This document shows positions 43,873 to 52,446 of a stretch of DNA of 64,000 bases, in pieces (position 1 is the first letter of the stretch; each line of letters opens with the position of its first letter). The notes below the pieces were generated by a model. It was not told the DNA's origin. It made no database searches and saw only the letters and a list, made by a program, of their open reading frames with translations. The translations under genes and the position numbers were made by a program. Source of the stretch: JBDSZL01 sp039925145 (lineage in GTDB: Bacteria > Acidobacteriota > Vicinamibacteria > Vicinamibacterales > SCN-69-37); NCBI GenBank assembly GCA_039925145.1, contig JBDSZL010000087.1, forward strand, positions 58,536-122,535. Reading direction: 5' to 3'.

Positions 43873-45939
43873 CTACCCGACGAGCGCCAGCGCCGCCTCA
43901 ACCATGGCGTCGGCGGTGAGTCCGTGATGCTGATAGAGCTGTTCGGCCATGTACGCAGACTGCCCGAACTGCCCCTTGATGCCGAGCGTGCGCGTGCGAT
44001 GCGCGATGCCTGCCTCGGACAGGGCGTGCGACAACTGCGCGCCCATTCCGCCGATGATCTGGTGGTCTTCAATCGTCACCAGTCGACCTTGCGCCGTCTT
44101 CACAGCGCTGCCGATGGTCTCGACGTCCACGACGTTGATGAACGGGTTGTTGATGACCGTGGCGTGCACCCCCCGCGCCGCGAGTGTCTTGCCAGCCGCG
44201 ATCGCCTTCTCGAGCAACGGCCCGCACCCGACGAGCACGACGTCGTCGCCCGACGACAGCACCTGGGCCTTGCCCCAGGGGTATGTCGCGCCCTCGACCC
44301 AGCTCAATGGGTAGTTCTCACGACCGACGAAGAAGATGTAGTTATCGCCATCCTTCCCGGCCAGACGATCCGTCGCGACACGGCGGATGGCTTCGAGCAT
44401 GAGCGCCTCTGCTTCGTCGGAGCAGCTCGGGGCAATCACGACCGTGTGCGGAATGGCGCTCGTCGCGGCGAAATAGGTGGTGGCCTGGTGCGATGCGCCG
44501 TCGGCGGCATCCTGAAAGCCGACATGCGAGAACATGGCGATCACCGGTGCCTGCGAGAGCGCCGCCATGGTCAGAGGCAGGTTGCCCTTCGTGGCGCCGA
44601 ACTGTCCGAAGGTGTCGATGATGGGGATGAACCCGGCCTTCGAAAACCCCGCGCCGGTGCTCACCATGTTCGCTTCGGCGATCCCGACCTCGATGAAGCG
44701 ATCGGGGAACGTCTTCTGGAACAGGCTGATGCCAGTGGAGCCCTGGACGTCGGCGGAAATGGAATAGACCGGCAGTCCCTCCTGCGCCGCGCGGATGGCA
44801 GCTTTGGCGAGTCCGGTCTGCACCTTGTCTTTCTTGACGCCTGGAGCCGCTGGCGGGGCGGCCGCAGCCTTGGCCTGTTTGGCCGCGTCCTTCGCTGCCC
44901 AGTCGTCGCGGAGTGCCTTGGCCCATCGAGCAAACTCTTCCGGCGTCTCATTGCCGTAGATCTCGTCGACGAACGCGATAATCTTCTCGGCATTCGGCAG
45001 CGGAAAGCCGTGTCCACCCGCCGCATTTTCCATCGTGGACTTTACGCCGTATCCCTTGATGGTCTTGATGAGCAGGCACACGGGCGCGGCCGGGTTGGCC
45101 GTCGCCTGCGCCAGCCCCTGCTCGATGGCGAGGTACAACGCCTGCAGATCGTGGCCGTTCGGCACGCGCAACACGTTCCACCCGAGCACCGACAGCGCCT
45201 CGAACGTCGGCTGCATCGAGAACGCATCCTTGGTGATGCGGCCCGACAGCTTCGTGTCGTTGTCGGAGATCAGCATGACGAAGGGGTTGACGCGATTCTT
45301 CGACGCGAGTCCGGGAATGGCGGCAAATGCCTCCTTGGCCTCGCCCTCCATCGACGCGCCGTCGCTCACGACGCACACGGTGACGCGGTCGCGCCCCGCC
45401 ACGCGATCGGCAATGGCCAGGCCCTGCGCCTGCGGCAGAGCCGAGCTCAGCGGGCCGTTGCTCAGCAGAACGCCTTCAGGGTTGAGGTGTGACTCGCCAT
45501 GCCCTGTGAGCTTGCTGTCGATGCCGCGGAACCCCTTCAGGTCCTCGAACGTCAGACCTTCGAATCCGTAGTTCGCGCGCAGAGCATAGATGCCGTTCTC
45601 GGCGTGGCCGGCGTCGTTCACGAAATTGAACGCCTCGAACCAGGGGCGGCCTTCGGTGGCAAACATGATCGCGTGAAGGGCGGCCAGCATGTCGGCGAAC
45701 GCCGCCGGACCGCCCCAGTGGCAGGCGGCGCCGCCGTTGACCGCGTGCACGTCCATGAGCGCCACGAGGGCACGGGTCGCGCGCGGATCTGCGACGACGA
45801 CGTCCTGGCCGGCCGCGTTCCTGACGGTGACGGCGTACTTCGGCGGGTGAGCCGGGGTGGCCGCGAGCCGGCTCGTCAGCGCGAGTGGCTCGAGGGGTGG
45901 AGCTTCGACTTTTTGCGCAACAGCAGTATCAACGCCCAT
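43873..45939 (-). CDS. Transketolase-family protein
   Basis: This 688-residue protein has an N-terminal thiamine-diphosphate domain (VVSDGASMEGEAKEAF, then NDTKLSGR), a pyrimidine-binding domain (EVGIAEANMVSTGAGFSKAG, TFGQFGATKGNL) and a C-terminal transketolase domain (VEDHQIIGG-like TIEDHQIIGGMGAQL). The N-terminal domain departs from classical E. coli-type transketolase (GGPAAFADMLAALHAIMF and an N-terminal helical lead of about 40 residues), so it belongs to a divergent subgroup. It should transfer two-carbon units in the pentose phosphate pathway. The ATG at 45939 has TAAGAT 9 nt upstream. No other pentose phosphate gene lies close. Confidence 0.82.
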   Translation of the reverse strand: MGVDTAVAQKVEAPPLEPLALTSRLAATPAHPPKYAVTVRNAAGQDVVVADPRATRALVALMDVHAVNGGAACHWGGPAAFADMLAALHAIMFATEGRPWFEAFNFVNDAGHAENGIYALRANYGFEGLTFEDLKGFRGIDSKLTGHGESHLNPEGVLLSNGPLSSALPQAQGLAIADRVAGRDRVTVCVVSDGASMEGEAKEAFAAIPGLASKNRVNPFVMLISDNDTKLSGRITKDAFSMQPTFEALSVLGWNVLRVPNGHDLQALYLAIEQGLAQATANPAAPVCLLIKTIKGYGVKSTMENAAGGHGFPLPNAEKIIAFVDEIYGNETPEEFARWAKALRDDWAAKDAAKQAKAAAAPPAAPGVKKDKVQTGLAKAAIRAAQEGLPVYSISADVQGSTGISLFQKTFPDRFIEVGIAEANMVSTGAGFSKAGFIPIIDTFGQFGATKGNLPLTMAALSQAPVIAMFSHVGFQDAADGASHQATTYFAATSAIPHTVVIAPSCSDEAEALMLEAIRRVATDRLAGKDGDNYIFFVGRENYPLSWVEGATYPWGKAQVLSSGDDVVLVGCGPLLEKAIAAGKTLAARGVHATVINNPFINVVDVETIGSAVKTAQGRLVTIEDHQIIGGMGAQLSHALSEAGIAHRTRTLGIKGQFGQSAYMAEQLYQHHGLTADAMVEAALALVG

Positions 45940-46050
45940 ACAGGGCTGATCTTACAACCTGAGCCATTTCGCGCGTGAGCGCGGCGTTTCGCCCCCGCGG
46001 CCACAAGCGGTGAACGGCTCGCGACACCTGAGTCGTGAGGTGGCGGTGAC

Positions 46051-47109
46051 TCACTCGGTGAATTCGCGCGCGAGCTCGACGAACTCGCCATCGGGCGCCA
46101 GCTGGCGATACTCGCGCCAGTGAGGCCGGGCCTCGGCCGACCGGCCCAGCTTCTCGAGCGTGACGGCGAGGTAGAAATGCGCATCCGGGTAGGCGGGGCT
46201 GATGGCCAGAGCGGCGCGGTATGCGGCGATGGCCTCGCCGAAACGGCCGAGGTCGTGATGGATATTCCCCATGTTGAAATGCGCCTCGAAGCAATCCGGG
46301 TCGAGGCGCACGGCCTTCTCGTACAGCGCTTCAGCCTCCACCAGTTCGTCGCGCTCGTAGTAGATGTTGGCGAGATTCACGATCGCGGGCACCAGTTCCG
46401 GATCGAACAGCGCGGCGCGTCGATACGCAGCCGCGGCCGCATCGAGATCGCGCCGCTCGCCATCGTCGAGCTGGGCACCCTCCAAAAAATACTGTGCGGC
46501 GAGTGACCGATTGGCCGCGGCCAGCTCGGCGGCGCGATCGGCCGCGAAGAGCGAGGCTTGCGGCGCCGGCGTCTGCTTGGTGGTGAGCGACACGACGCGC
46601 GCGGCGGGTCGATCGACGTGCGCCTGAAAGTCGAGCGCCAGCTGTCCCTGCCGTTGGGCGGACAACGTGCGAAGCAGTGCCGCCAGCGTCACGCCGCGTT
46701 CGATTTCACTCGCGGCCTGCCGGACCACGTGGACGTCGGCGAACGAATATCGCCCGACCACTGGACGCACGAGACCCCAGCGGGTCAGGTAGTGCAGGTG
46801 GTCGTCAGTGACGACCGGGTACATGCCTCGAACGTCGCGGGCCGAGTAGTACTGAGAGCGCAGAGTGGTCAGATCGGGAAGTCCCGCCGCCAAGCAGAGC
46901 TCGTTCTCCCCCATCACTCGAGTACCCGCGGGCAGATCGACGACTTCCGAAGTCGAGACCACGACGGAGGTACGGGTCGTCAACTCCGGCGCGAACGTGC
47001 CGCCCAGCCGCTCGACGACCGACCGGACATCACGCTTCGTGAGCAGTGACAACCGTCCAACGACAGTGACCTGCAGCCCCGAGAACGGTTGATCCGTTGA
47101 TGTCGCCAC
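46051..47109 (-). CDS. BRCT / MerR-like winged helix / TPR protein
   Basis: This 352-residue protein has three modules. Residues about 9-85 look like a BRCT domain (LQVTVVGRLSLLTKRDV, VVVSTSEVV, MGENELCLAAGL), as found at the end of NAD-dependent ligase. Residues about 90-165 resemble a MerR-type winged helix (YSARDVRGMYPVVTDDHLHYL, RYSFADVHVVRQA). Residues about 215-345 are tetratricopeptide repeats (AAAAYRRAALFDPELV, AEALYEKAVRLDPDC, AIAAYRAALAISPAY). The parts bind modified or broken DNA partners, DNA, and proteins respectively, by family precedent. The GTG at 47109 is used; glucokinase is divergent, 66 bp away. I know no named function. Confidence 0.8.
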   Translation of the reverse strand: MATSTDQPFSGLQVTVVGRLSLLTKRDVRSVVERLGGTFAPELTTRTSVVVSTSEVVDLPAGTRVMGENELCLAAGLPDLTTLRSQYYSARDVRGMYPVVTDDHLHYLTRWGLVRPVVGRYSFADVHVVRQAASEIERGVTLAALLRTLSAQRQGQLALDFQAHVDRPAARVVSLTTKQTPAPQASLFAADRAAELAAANRSLAAQYFLEGAQLDDGERRDLDAAAAAYRRAALFDPELVPAIVNLANIYYERDELVEAEALYEKAVRLDPDCFEAHFNMGNIHHDLGRFGEAIAAYRAALAISPAYPDAHFYLAVTLEKLGRSAEARPHWREYRQLAPDGEFVELAREFTE

Positions 47110-47164
47110 GCAGGCGTCACGATGAATCCGCTTTGCCGAGATGTCAAGAAGTGGGATTTGCCTC

Positions 47165-47170
47165 TATCAT
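47165..47170 (+). promoter_or_regulatory. Candidate -10 box (TATCAT) of a leaderless glucokinase transcript
   Basis: TATCAT ends 5 nt before the glk ATG at 47176. No Shine-Dalgarno is present, so the mRNA would start at about the A of the ATG. Confidence 0.45.
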
Positions 47171-47175
47171 TCCTC

Positions 47176-48159
47176 ATGCTTCTCGCCGCGGATATCGGAG
47201 GGACCAAGACGCTGATTGCGCTGTTCGATCGCGGGCCGCATCGGCCCATCGCGACGGTCACGCGCGAGTACGTCACATTGGATTTCGAGAGCTTCGAAGA
47301 GCTGGTCGACACGTTCATCGACGAAACCGGCGCGGATCACATCGAAGCCGTCTGTGCGGGTGTGGCCGGTCCGATTACGGGACAGGTCGCGCGGCTCACT
47401 AATGGGTCGTGGTTCGCGGACATCGCCGCCGTGGCCCGGCGCGTGGGCGACTGCCCTGCCACTCTGGCCAACGACCTGCAGGCGATGGCCGCCGCCGTTC
47501 CCGTGCTCGAGCCCACCGAGATTCGAGTGCTGCAGGAGGGGATTGCGGCGCCCGGAGGGAATGCCGCGATTCTGGCCGCGGGCACTGGGATGGGCCAGGC
47601 CCTCCTGCACAACCTGAACGGTCAGTTCGTGCCCGTCGCATCCGAGGGTGGCCATGCCGATTTTGCCGCAAGGACCAAGCGCGAGATCGCCCTCGTCGAG
47701 GAACTATCCCGCATCTACGGCCGGGTCGAGGTCGAGCGTGTGCTCTCGGGCCGCGGTCTCGTGAACCTGTTCCGCTTCACGCACGGCTCACAGGACCTGC
47801 GCACGGCGTGCGCGGAGGTCGGTGGCGAGCTGGATGAAAACGAGATAGCGCCGGCCATCAGCGCCTGCGCGCTGGCGCGCCGTTGCGAGCAATGTGTCGA
47901 GGCGCTCCAGATGTTCGCCGAAGCCTATGGCGCAGAGGCAGGCAACCTCGGATTGCGCTGCATGGCCACCGCTGGCGTATATGTCGGCGGTGGGATCGCG
48001 CCGAAGATCCTGCCGGCGCTCGAGGATGGCCGCTTCATGGATGCGTTCTTGAGCAAAGACCCGATGGTCGACCTGCTGCGGACGCTGCCGGTGCGGGTGA
48101 TTCTCAATCCCGCGGCGGGCCTTCTCGGCGCCGCGATTCTCGCGTCGCAACTCGACTGA
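47176..48159 (+). CDS. glk: Glucokinase (ROK-independent, Glk-type)
   Basis: This 327-residue protein matches the Pfam glucokinase family of E. coli Glk. It begins MLLAADIGGTKT, the first phosphate loop, and has VCAGVAGPITG, NDLQAMAAAV (catalytic Asp), AAGTGMGQALLH and EGGHADFAARTKRE, then the C-terminal GVYVGGGIAPKILP. It phosphorylates glucose with ATP in the cytoplasm; glucose could come from the GH15 enzyme encoded 7 kb upstream. The frame is open to 47122, but MLLAADIGG with the TATCAT box is the natural start. It ends 53 bp from the convergent rseP gene, with no hairpin-T-run terminator. Confidence 0.93.
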   Translation: MLLAADIGGTKTLIALFDRGPHRPIATVTREYVTLDFESFEELVDTFIDETGADHIEAVCAGVAGPITGQVARLTNGSWFADIAAVARRVGDCPATLANDLQAMAAAVPVLEPTEIRVLQEGIAAPGGNAAILAAGTGMGQALLHNLNGQFVPVASEGGHADFAARTKREIALVEELSRIYGRVEVERVLSGRGLVNLFRFTHGSQDLRTACAEVGGELDENEIAPAISACALARRCEQCVEALQMFAEAYGAEAGNLGLRCMATAGVYVGGGIAPKILPALEDGRFMDAFLSKDPMVDLLRTLPVRVILNPAAGLLGAAILASQLD

Positions 48160-48212
48160 TCGCCGGCCCCGCCGCGCCCCTGAGAGAGCCGGATCGGCCG
48201 GTTGCGGGGCAG

Positions 48213-49508
48213 CTACCTGAGCAGTCGTGAGATGTCATTGACGATCACAGTGACCATCAGCAGGACGATCATCGCGGCGCCGGCCATGAGCATCCGCTCC
48301 TTGACGCGCAGGCTGAGGTCGCGCCGCGCCAGCCCTTCGATCGCCAGAATGGCAATGTGACCGCCATCGAGCACCGGCACCGGCATCAGGTTCAACAGCC
48401 CGAGGTTGAGGCTGATCATCGCCATCAGATTGAAGATGGCAATCCAGCCGATCTGCGCGGCATTGCCCGACATCTCGGCAATTGCCACCGGCCCCATCAA
48501 CTGGCGGACTGGTGTGTCGCGCGTGAACAGTCCACGCAACGTCTTACCAATGAGGACCGTGCTGTCCCAGTTCTGTTTCAGGCTCAGTTTGAAGGCCTGC
48601 GGCAATGTGGGATCGATACGGCGGGTCTCGTATGGGCTGATGGCCACGCCGATGCGGGCTGCCCCGTCTGGGCCTTCCGGCACGACAGTCACCTCGGAAG
48701 GCTGCCCTCCACGCTCGACAGTCACGACCAACGGCTTGCCGGGGCTGCTGCTGATCCGCTTGATGATCTCCTCTTGCGAGAGATCGCGCTCGCCATTGAT
48801 GGCCAGCAGCACATCGCCGTGCTGCAGTCCGGCGCGATCGGCGGCTGTATGCTGGTTGACCGCGACAATCTGGGGACGAAGCAGCGGCTTGATTCCGAGG
48901 TCACCCAGCTCGTACTTGCCGAAGGCGGTGGGCGTCACGCGCACATCCGTGCGTGTCCCCTCGCGCATGACCTCGATCACCAGCTCGCGGCCTGCTCTCG
49001 GCAGCACCGCCATGTTCAGGGCGTCCCACGACGGGACATCCTTCCCATCGACGCGCGTCACCCGGTCGCCGGCGCGTAAACCGCTGCCGGCCGCGGGGCT
49101 GTTCGGCGCCACGCTGCCGATGATCGGCGCCGAGTTCTCAAACAGCGGCACATCGGCTCCGCGGGACAGCACGCCGGCCAGCACGATGATCGCCAGCAGG
49201 ATGTTCATGATCGGCCCGGCGATGTACACCTGAAACCGAACCCACTTGCTCTTGGACAGAAACTCGTCAGGAGAGCCGGTTCGTGCCTCGTCGACCGTCT
49301 CGCCTGCCAGCTTCACGTAACCGCCCAGCGGGACGACACTGATGCAGTACTCGGTGTCGCCGCGCCTGAATTTGGCGATCTTCGGGCCGAACCCAAGCGA
49401 AAAGGTGATGACGCGCACGCCATGCCAGCGAGCGACGAGGAAGTGCCCCAGCTCGTGCACGAAGACGAGCACGCCAAGGACGAACAGAAACGACAGCAGT
49501 GTTGTCAT
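48213..49508 (-). CDS. rseP: RIP metalloprotease RseP
   Basis: This 431-residue site-2 protease homologue has HELGH at residues 18-22 in the first membrane helix, two PDZ domains (RAGDRVTRVDGKDVPSWD and LQHGDVLLAINGERDLSQEE) and the second metal motif in NLMPVPVLDGGH. Four membrane helices are visible. It cleaves membrane-embedded substrates such as anti-sigma factors in the envelope stress response; no sigma-E type gene is in the window. The ATG at 49508 has no clear Shine-Dalgarno. It is the last gene of the truA-uppS-cdsA-dxr-rseP run, an arrangement common in bacteria. Confidence 0.95.
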   Translation of the reverse strand: MTTLLSFLFVLGVLVFVHELGHFLVARWHGVRVITFSLGFGPKIAKFRRGDTEYCISVVPLGGYVKLAGETVDEARTGSPDEFLSKSKWVRFQVYIAGPIMNILLAIIVLAGVLSRGADVPLFENSAPIIGSVAPNSPAAGSGLRAGDRVTRVDGKDVPSWDALNMAVLPRAGRELVIEVMREGTRTDVRVTPTAFGKYELGDLGIKPLLRPQIVAVNQHTAADRAGLQHGDVLLAINGERDLSQEEIIKRISSSPGKPLVVTVERGGQPSEVTVVPEGPDGAARIGVAISPYETRRIDPTLPQAFKLSLKQNWDSTVLIGKTLRGLFTRDTPVRQLMGPVAIAEMSGNAAQIGWIAIFNLMAMISLNLGLLNLMPVPVLDGGHIAILAIEGLARRDLSLRVKERMLMAGAAMIVLLMVTVIVNDISRLLR

Positions 49509-49578
49509 CTATTACTGCCGGCAGTCGGTCGCCGGCCTCAATGCGTGTATCCCACCAGATCCTGGGCGGGATTGGTAC

Positions 49579-50754
49579 TTAGGACGATGGTAGCGTACGG
49601 ATCGTTTCGGCCGTGAACGCCCGGGCCCACGCATCGGCGGCGCGGATGGCCTCGAGGGAGGCCGGATCGTCCACGTGTTGCGCGTGCGCGTCGAGCGCGC
49701 GGGCTATCACCGTCGGGATGGCCTGGAAGCCGAGGCGCCCCTCCAGGAATGCCGCGACCGCCAGTTCATTGGAGGCGTTCAAGACAATCGGCGCGGCCCC
49801 GCCCTGCGCCAACGCGTCGTAGGCGAGCCGCAAGCAGGGAAACCGTTCGAGATCAGGCGGCACGAACTCGAGCGGGCCCGTCTGCGTGACCTCGAGCCGG
49901 GGAACAGCCGCCGGCCAGCGATCGGGATACGAGAACGCGTACTGAATCGGCAGCCGCATGTCTGTCACTCCGAGCTGCGCAATCACCGACCCGTCGCATA
50001 GCTCGACCATCGAGTGCACCACCGATTGCGGATGCACGACGACGTCGATCTCATGGCCTGGCACGTCGAACAGCCAGCGCGCCTCGATCACCTCGAGGCC
50101 CTTGTTCATGAGCGTGGCCGAATCGATGGTGATCTTGCGACCCATCTGCCACGTGGGATGGCGAAGCGCATCCGCCGGGGTGACCGTGGCGAGATCCGCG
50201 GCTGACTTGGTGCGGAAAGGACCACCCGACGCGGTGAGAATCAGGCGCCGCACTTCCCCCCGATCCCGGCCGTGCAGACACTGGTGAATCGCGTTGTGCT
50301 CGCTGTCGACCGGCAGGATGCGCACGTGCTGCCGTCGCGCGGCGTCCATCATGAGCTCCCCGGCCATGACGAGCACTTCTTTGTTCGCGAGCGCCAGCGT
50401 CTTGCCGGCAGCCAGTGCCGCCAACGCCGCCTCGAGCCCCGCCGTGCCGGAAGAGGCGCACAGCACCACGTCGGCGTCGGGATGCGTCGCCACGTCAACG
50501 AGCCCTTCGCAGCCCGGCGCGCGCAACTCGACCGCGGTGCCTGTCAGACGCGCCCGTAGATCGGTATGGGCGCCCGGCGTGGCCACCGAGACGATCTGGG
50601 GCCTGAATGCACGAACCTGCTCGGCGAGCAACGCCGTGTTCTCGCCCGCAGACAAGGCCACCACTCGCAACCGATCGGGGTGCGCGGCGACGACGGCAAG
50701 CGCGCTCTGACCGATGGAACCAGTAGAGCCGAGAATCGACACACGCTTCAACAT
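49579..50754 (-). CDS. dxr: 1-Deoxy-D-xylulose-5-phosphate reductoisomerase
   Basis: This 391-residue enzyme has the NADPH loop LGSTGSIGQSAL at the N-terminus, LALANKEVLVMAG, the metal-binding and flexible-loop region PVDSEHNAIHQCL, ASGGPFR, and the late HPTWQMGRKITIDSATLMNKGLE (in part), all typical of DXR. It catalyses the second step of the non-mevalonate isoprenoid pathway, giving 2-C-methylerythritol 4-phosphate. GGAG lies 5 nt before the ATG at 50754. It precedes rseP by 70 bp and follows cdsA by 37 bp on the minus strand. Presence of dxr shows that this organism makes isoprenoids by the MEP route. Confidence 0.97.
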   Translation of the reverse strand: MLKRVSILGSTGSIGQSALAVVAAHPDRLRVVALSAGENTALLAEQVRAFRPQIVSVATPGAHTDLRARLTGTAVELRAPGCEGLVDVATHPDADVVLCASSGTAGLEAALAALAAGKTLALANKEVLVMAGELMMDAARRQHVRILPVDSEHNAIHQCLHGRDRGEVRRLILTASGGPFRTKSAADLATVTPADALRHPTWQMGRKITIDSATLMNKGLEVIEARWLFDVPGHEIDVVVHPQSVVHSMVELCDGSVIAQLGVTDMRLPIQYAFSYPDRWPAAVPRLEVTQTGPLEFVPPDLERFPCLRLAYDALAQGGAAPIVLNASNELAVAAFLEGRLGFQAIPTVIARALDAHAQHVDDPASLEAIRAADAWARAFTAETIRTLPSS

Positions 50755-50791
50755 GCGTCTCCAACGATCGGGTCGCGCGCCGAGCGGCGCA

Positions 50792-51598
50792 TCAGAGGAA
50801 CCTCATGAACAGGTAGAACACGGGCGCCGCAAACAGGTGACTGTCGATGCGATCCAGCACGCCGCCGTGACCCGGAATCAACGTGGAGCTGTCCTTGACC
50901 CCCGCGCCGCGCTTGAGCATCGACTCGAACAGATCGCCCGTGATGCCGAACACGGCGAGCACGAGCGCCATGCCAGCAGCCTGTACTACCGGGACGTCTG
51001 AAAGCCACCATGGCTGGAGCAACGCCCCCGCCGCAGCCGCGGCCACCAGGCCGCCGACCGCCCCCTCGCGTGTCTTGGCCGGGCTGATGGTCGGAGCGAG
51101 ACGTGTCTTTCCAAAACGACGTCCCGAGTAGTACTGCGCCGAGTCGCTGATGGCGATGATCGCGAGCATCCACAACGTCGCTTCGTAGCCGACGGCCCAT
51201 TGCACCCAGACCATCGCGCCAAGGGGAAGACCGATGTAGGCCGGGCCCATCACCAGCACCGCCGCACGCGTCAGCGTGCCCGGGCCAGGAGGGGCCATGC
51301 TGAGGGTCACGCCCGCAGCGGCAATCGTGAGTGCCAGAAACGCGATACCGAGCACGCCGTGCGGCTCCCCCAACGTAAAACGGGCGTCTACGCCGAAGGC
51401 CACCACCATGAGAGCGGCACTCGCGCCCAGAAAGGCAGCGGGCACCGGCGCCCCGACGGCCGCCGAAAATCCGGCCAGCTCGGCACCCGCGATCGCCGCC
51501 GCCACGCATGCCAGCACACCGGTGGCCCAGTACGGCAGAAGCCAGATGGTGACGACGACAAGCGTGAGCAGGACGGCCGCAGAAGCGAGACGGAGCAT
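50792..51598 (-). CDS. cdsA: Phosphatidate cytidylyltransferase
   Basis: This 268-residue protein has about seven to eight membrane helices and the CDP-diglyceride synthetase signature near its C-terminus, SMLKRGAGVKDSSTLIPGHGG followed closely by the DRIDS metal motif. It makes CDP-diacylglycerol from phosphatidic acid and CTP for all phospholipid head groups. The ATG at 51598 has no strong Shine-Dalgarno; translation is probably coupled to uppS, whose stop is 25 bp upstream. The gene sits in the classical uppS-cdsA-dxr-rseP order, and together with PlsB-like and PlsC-bearing proteins in this window covers much of phospholipid synthesis. Confidence 0.95.
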   Translation of the reverse strand: MLRLASAAVLLTLVVVTIWLLPYWATGVLACVAAAIAGAELAGFSAAVGAPVPAAFLGASAALMVVAFGVDARFTLGEPHGVLGIAFLALTIAAAGVTLSMAPPGPGTLTRAAVLVMGPAYIGLPLGAMVWVQWAVGYEATLWMLAIIAISDSAQYYSGRRFGKTRLAPTISPAKTREGAVGGLVAAAAAGALLQPWWLSDVPVVQAAGMALVLAVFGITGDLFESMLKRGAGVKDSSTLIPGHGGVLDRIDSHLFAAPVFYLFMRFL

Positions 51599-51623
51599 GG
51601 GGATGTGCGCCGCGGAGCCGGCG

Positions 51624-52415
51624 CTAGACCTTTGCCGTGCCGACGACGGGCGGAGGGATGGCGCCGTAGCGGCGATCCCGCCTCTGGTAGTCGATCAGCG
51701 CCTCCAGCAGATCGTGGAGCCGGAAGTCGGGCCAGAGTGCATCGGTCACCCAGATCTCCGCATAGGCGATCTGCCAGAGCAGAAAGTTGCTGACGCGCAT
51801 TTCGCCGCTGGTCCGAATCAGCAAATCGGGATCGGGCTGACCCGCCGTGTACAGAAACGACTCGAACGTCGACTCATCCAGCTGATCGGGATCGACCTGC
51901 TCGCGGATCGCACGCTTGGCCGCCTCGACGATCTCCGCCCGGCCGCCGTAACTCAGCGCGATGTTGAAGAGCATGCCGGTGTTCTCTGCCGTGCGCGCCT
52001 CTGCCATCTGGAGTTCGTTGCGGACCTCCGGGCTCAGACGCTCACGCTGTCCAAGGACATTGAAGCGGATGTTGTTCTTGAGGAGCGAGTTGAGCTCGAT
52101 GCGGAGATAGTGCTTGAGCAGGCCCATGAGGGCAGACACTTCGGTATCGGGGCGCTTCCAGTTCTCGACCGAAAACGCGTAGAGCGTGAGAACCGGAATG
52201 CCGAGCCGCGCCGCGCTTTCGACCGCGCTGCGGACCGACGCGATACCGGCGCGGTGGCCTTCGACCCGCGGAAGGTTCCGGCTTTCGGCCCATCGGCCGT
52301 TGCCGTCCATGATGATGGCGACGTGCCGTGGCAGGCGGGTGAAATCAAGGCGGCGTACCAGCCCTTCCTCAGCGGACCCGGCAGGCACGGCCGCCAGCAT
52401 GTCGGCAAGAGCCAT
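51624..52415 (-). CDS. uppS: Isoprenyl (undecaprenyl) diphosphate synthase
   Basis: This 263-residue protein is a cis-prenyltransferase with the substrate loop AIIMDGNGRWAESR, GHRAGIASVR, TLYAFSVENWKRP (the conserved Phe-Ser-x-x-Asn) and the C-terminal RTSGEMRVSNFLLWQIAYAE. It joins isopentenyl diphosphate units to farnesyl diphosphate to make the C55 lipid carrier used by MurJ substrates and O-antigen-type glycans. A hydrophilic N-terminal stretch of about 20 residues precedes the core. The ATG at 52415 is the only good start, with a TAAGAT box about 14 nt upstream on the minus strand. It heads the uppS-cdsA-dxr-rseP cluster, 31 bp after truA. Confidence 0.95.
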   Translation of the reverse strand: MALADMLAAVPAGSAEEGLVRRLDFTRLPRHVAIIMDGNGRWAESRNLPRVEGHRAGIASVRSAVESAARLGIPVLTLYAFSVENWKRPDTEVSALMGLLKHYLRIELNSLLKNNIRFNVLGQRERLSPEVRNELQMAEARTAENTGMLFNIALSYGGRAEIVEAAKRAIREQVDPDQLDESTFESFLYTAGQPDPDLLIRTSGEMRVSNFLLWQIAYAEIWVTDALWPDFRLHDLLEALIDYQRRDRRYGAIPPPVVGTAKV

Positions 52416-52446
52416 GACGTCTGGCCAGAATCTTAGCAGCTATTCC

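Noticed and set aside
43633..45492. A 619-codon plus-strand open frame antisense to M16 and transketolase genes
   Set aside because: It is an arginine-, histidine- and glycine-rich antisense frame over two clear genes on the minus strand; long shadow frames are normal at this G+C.
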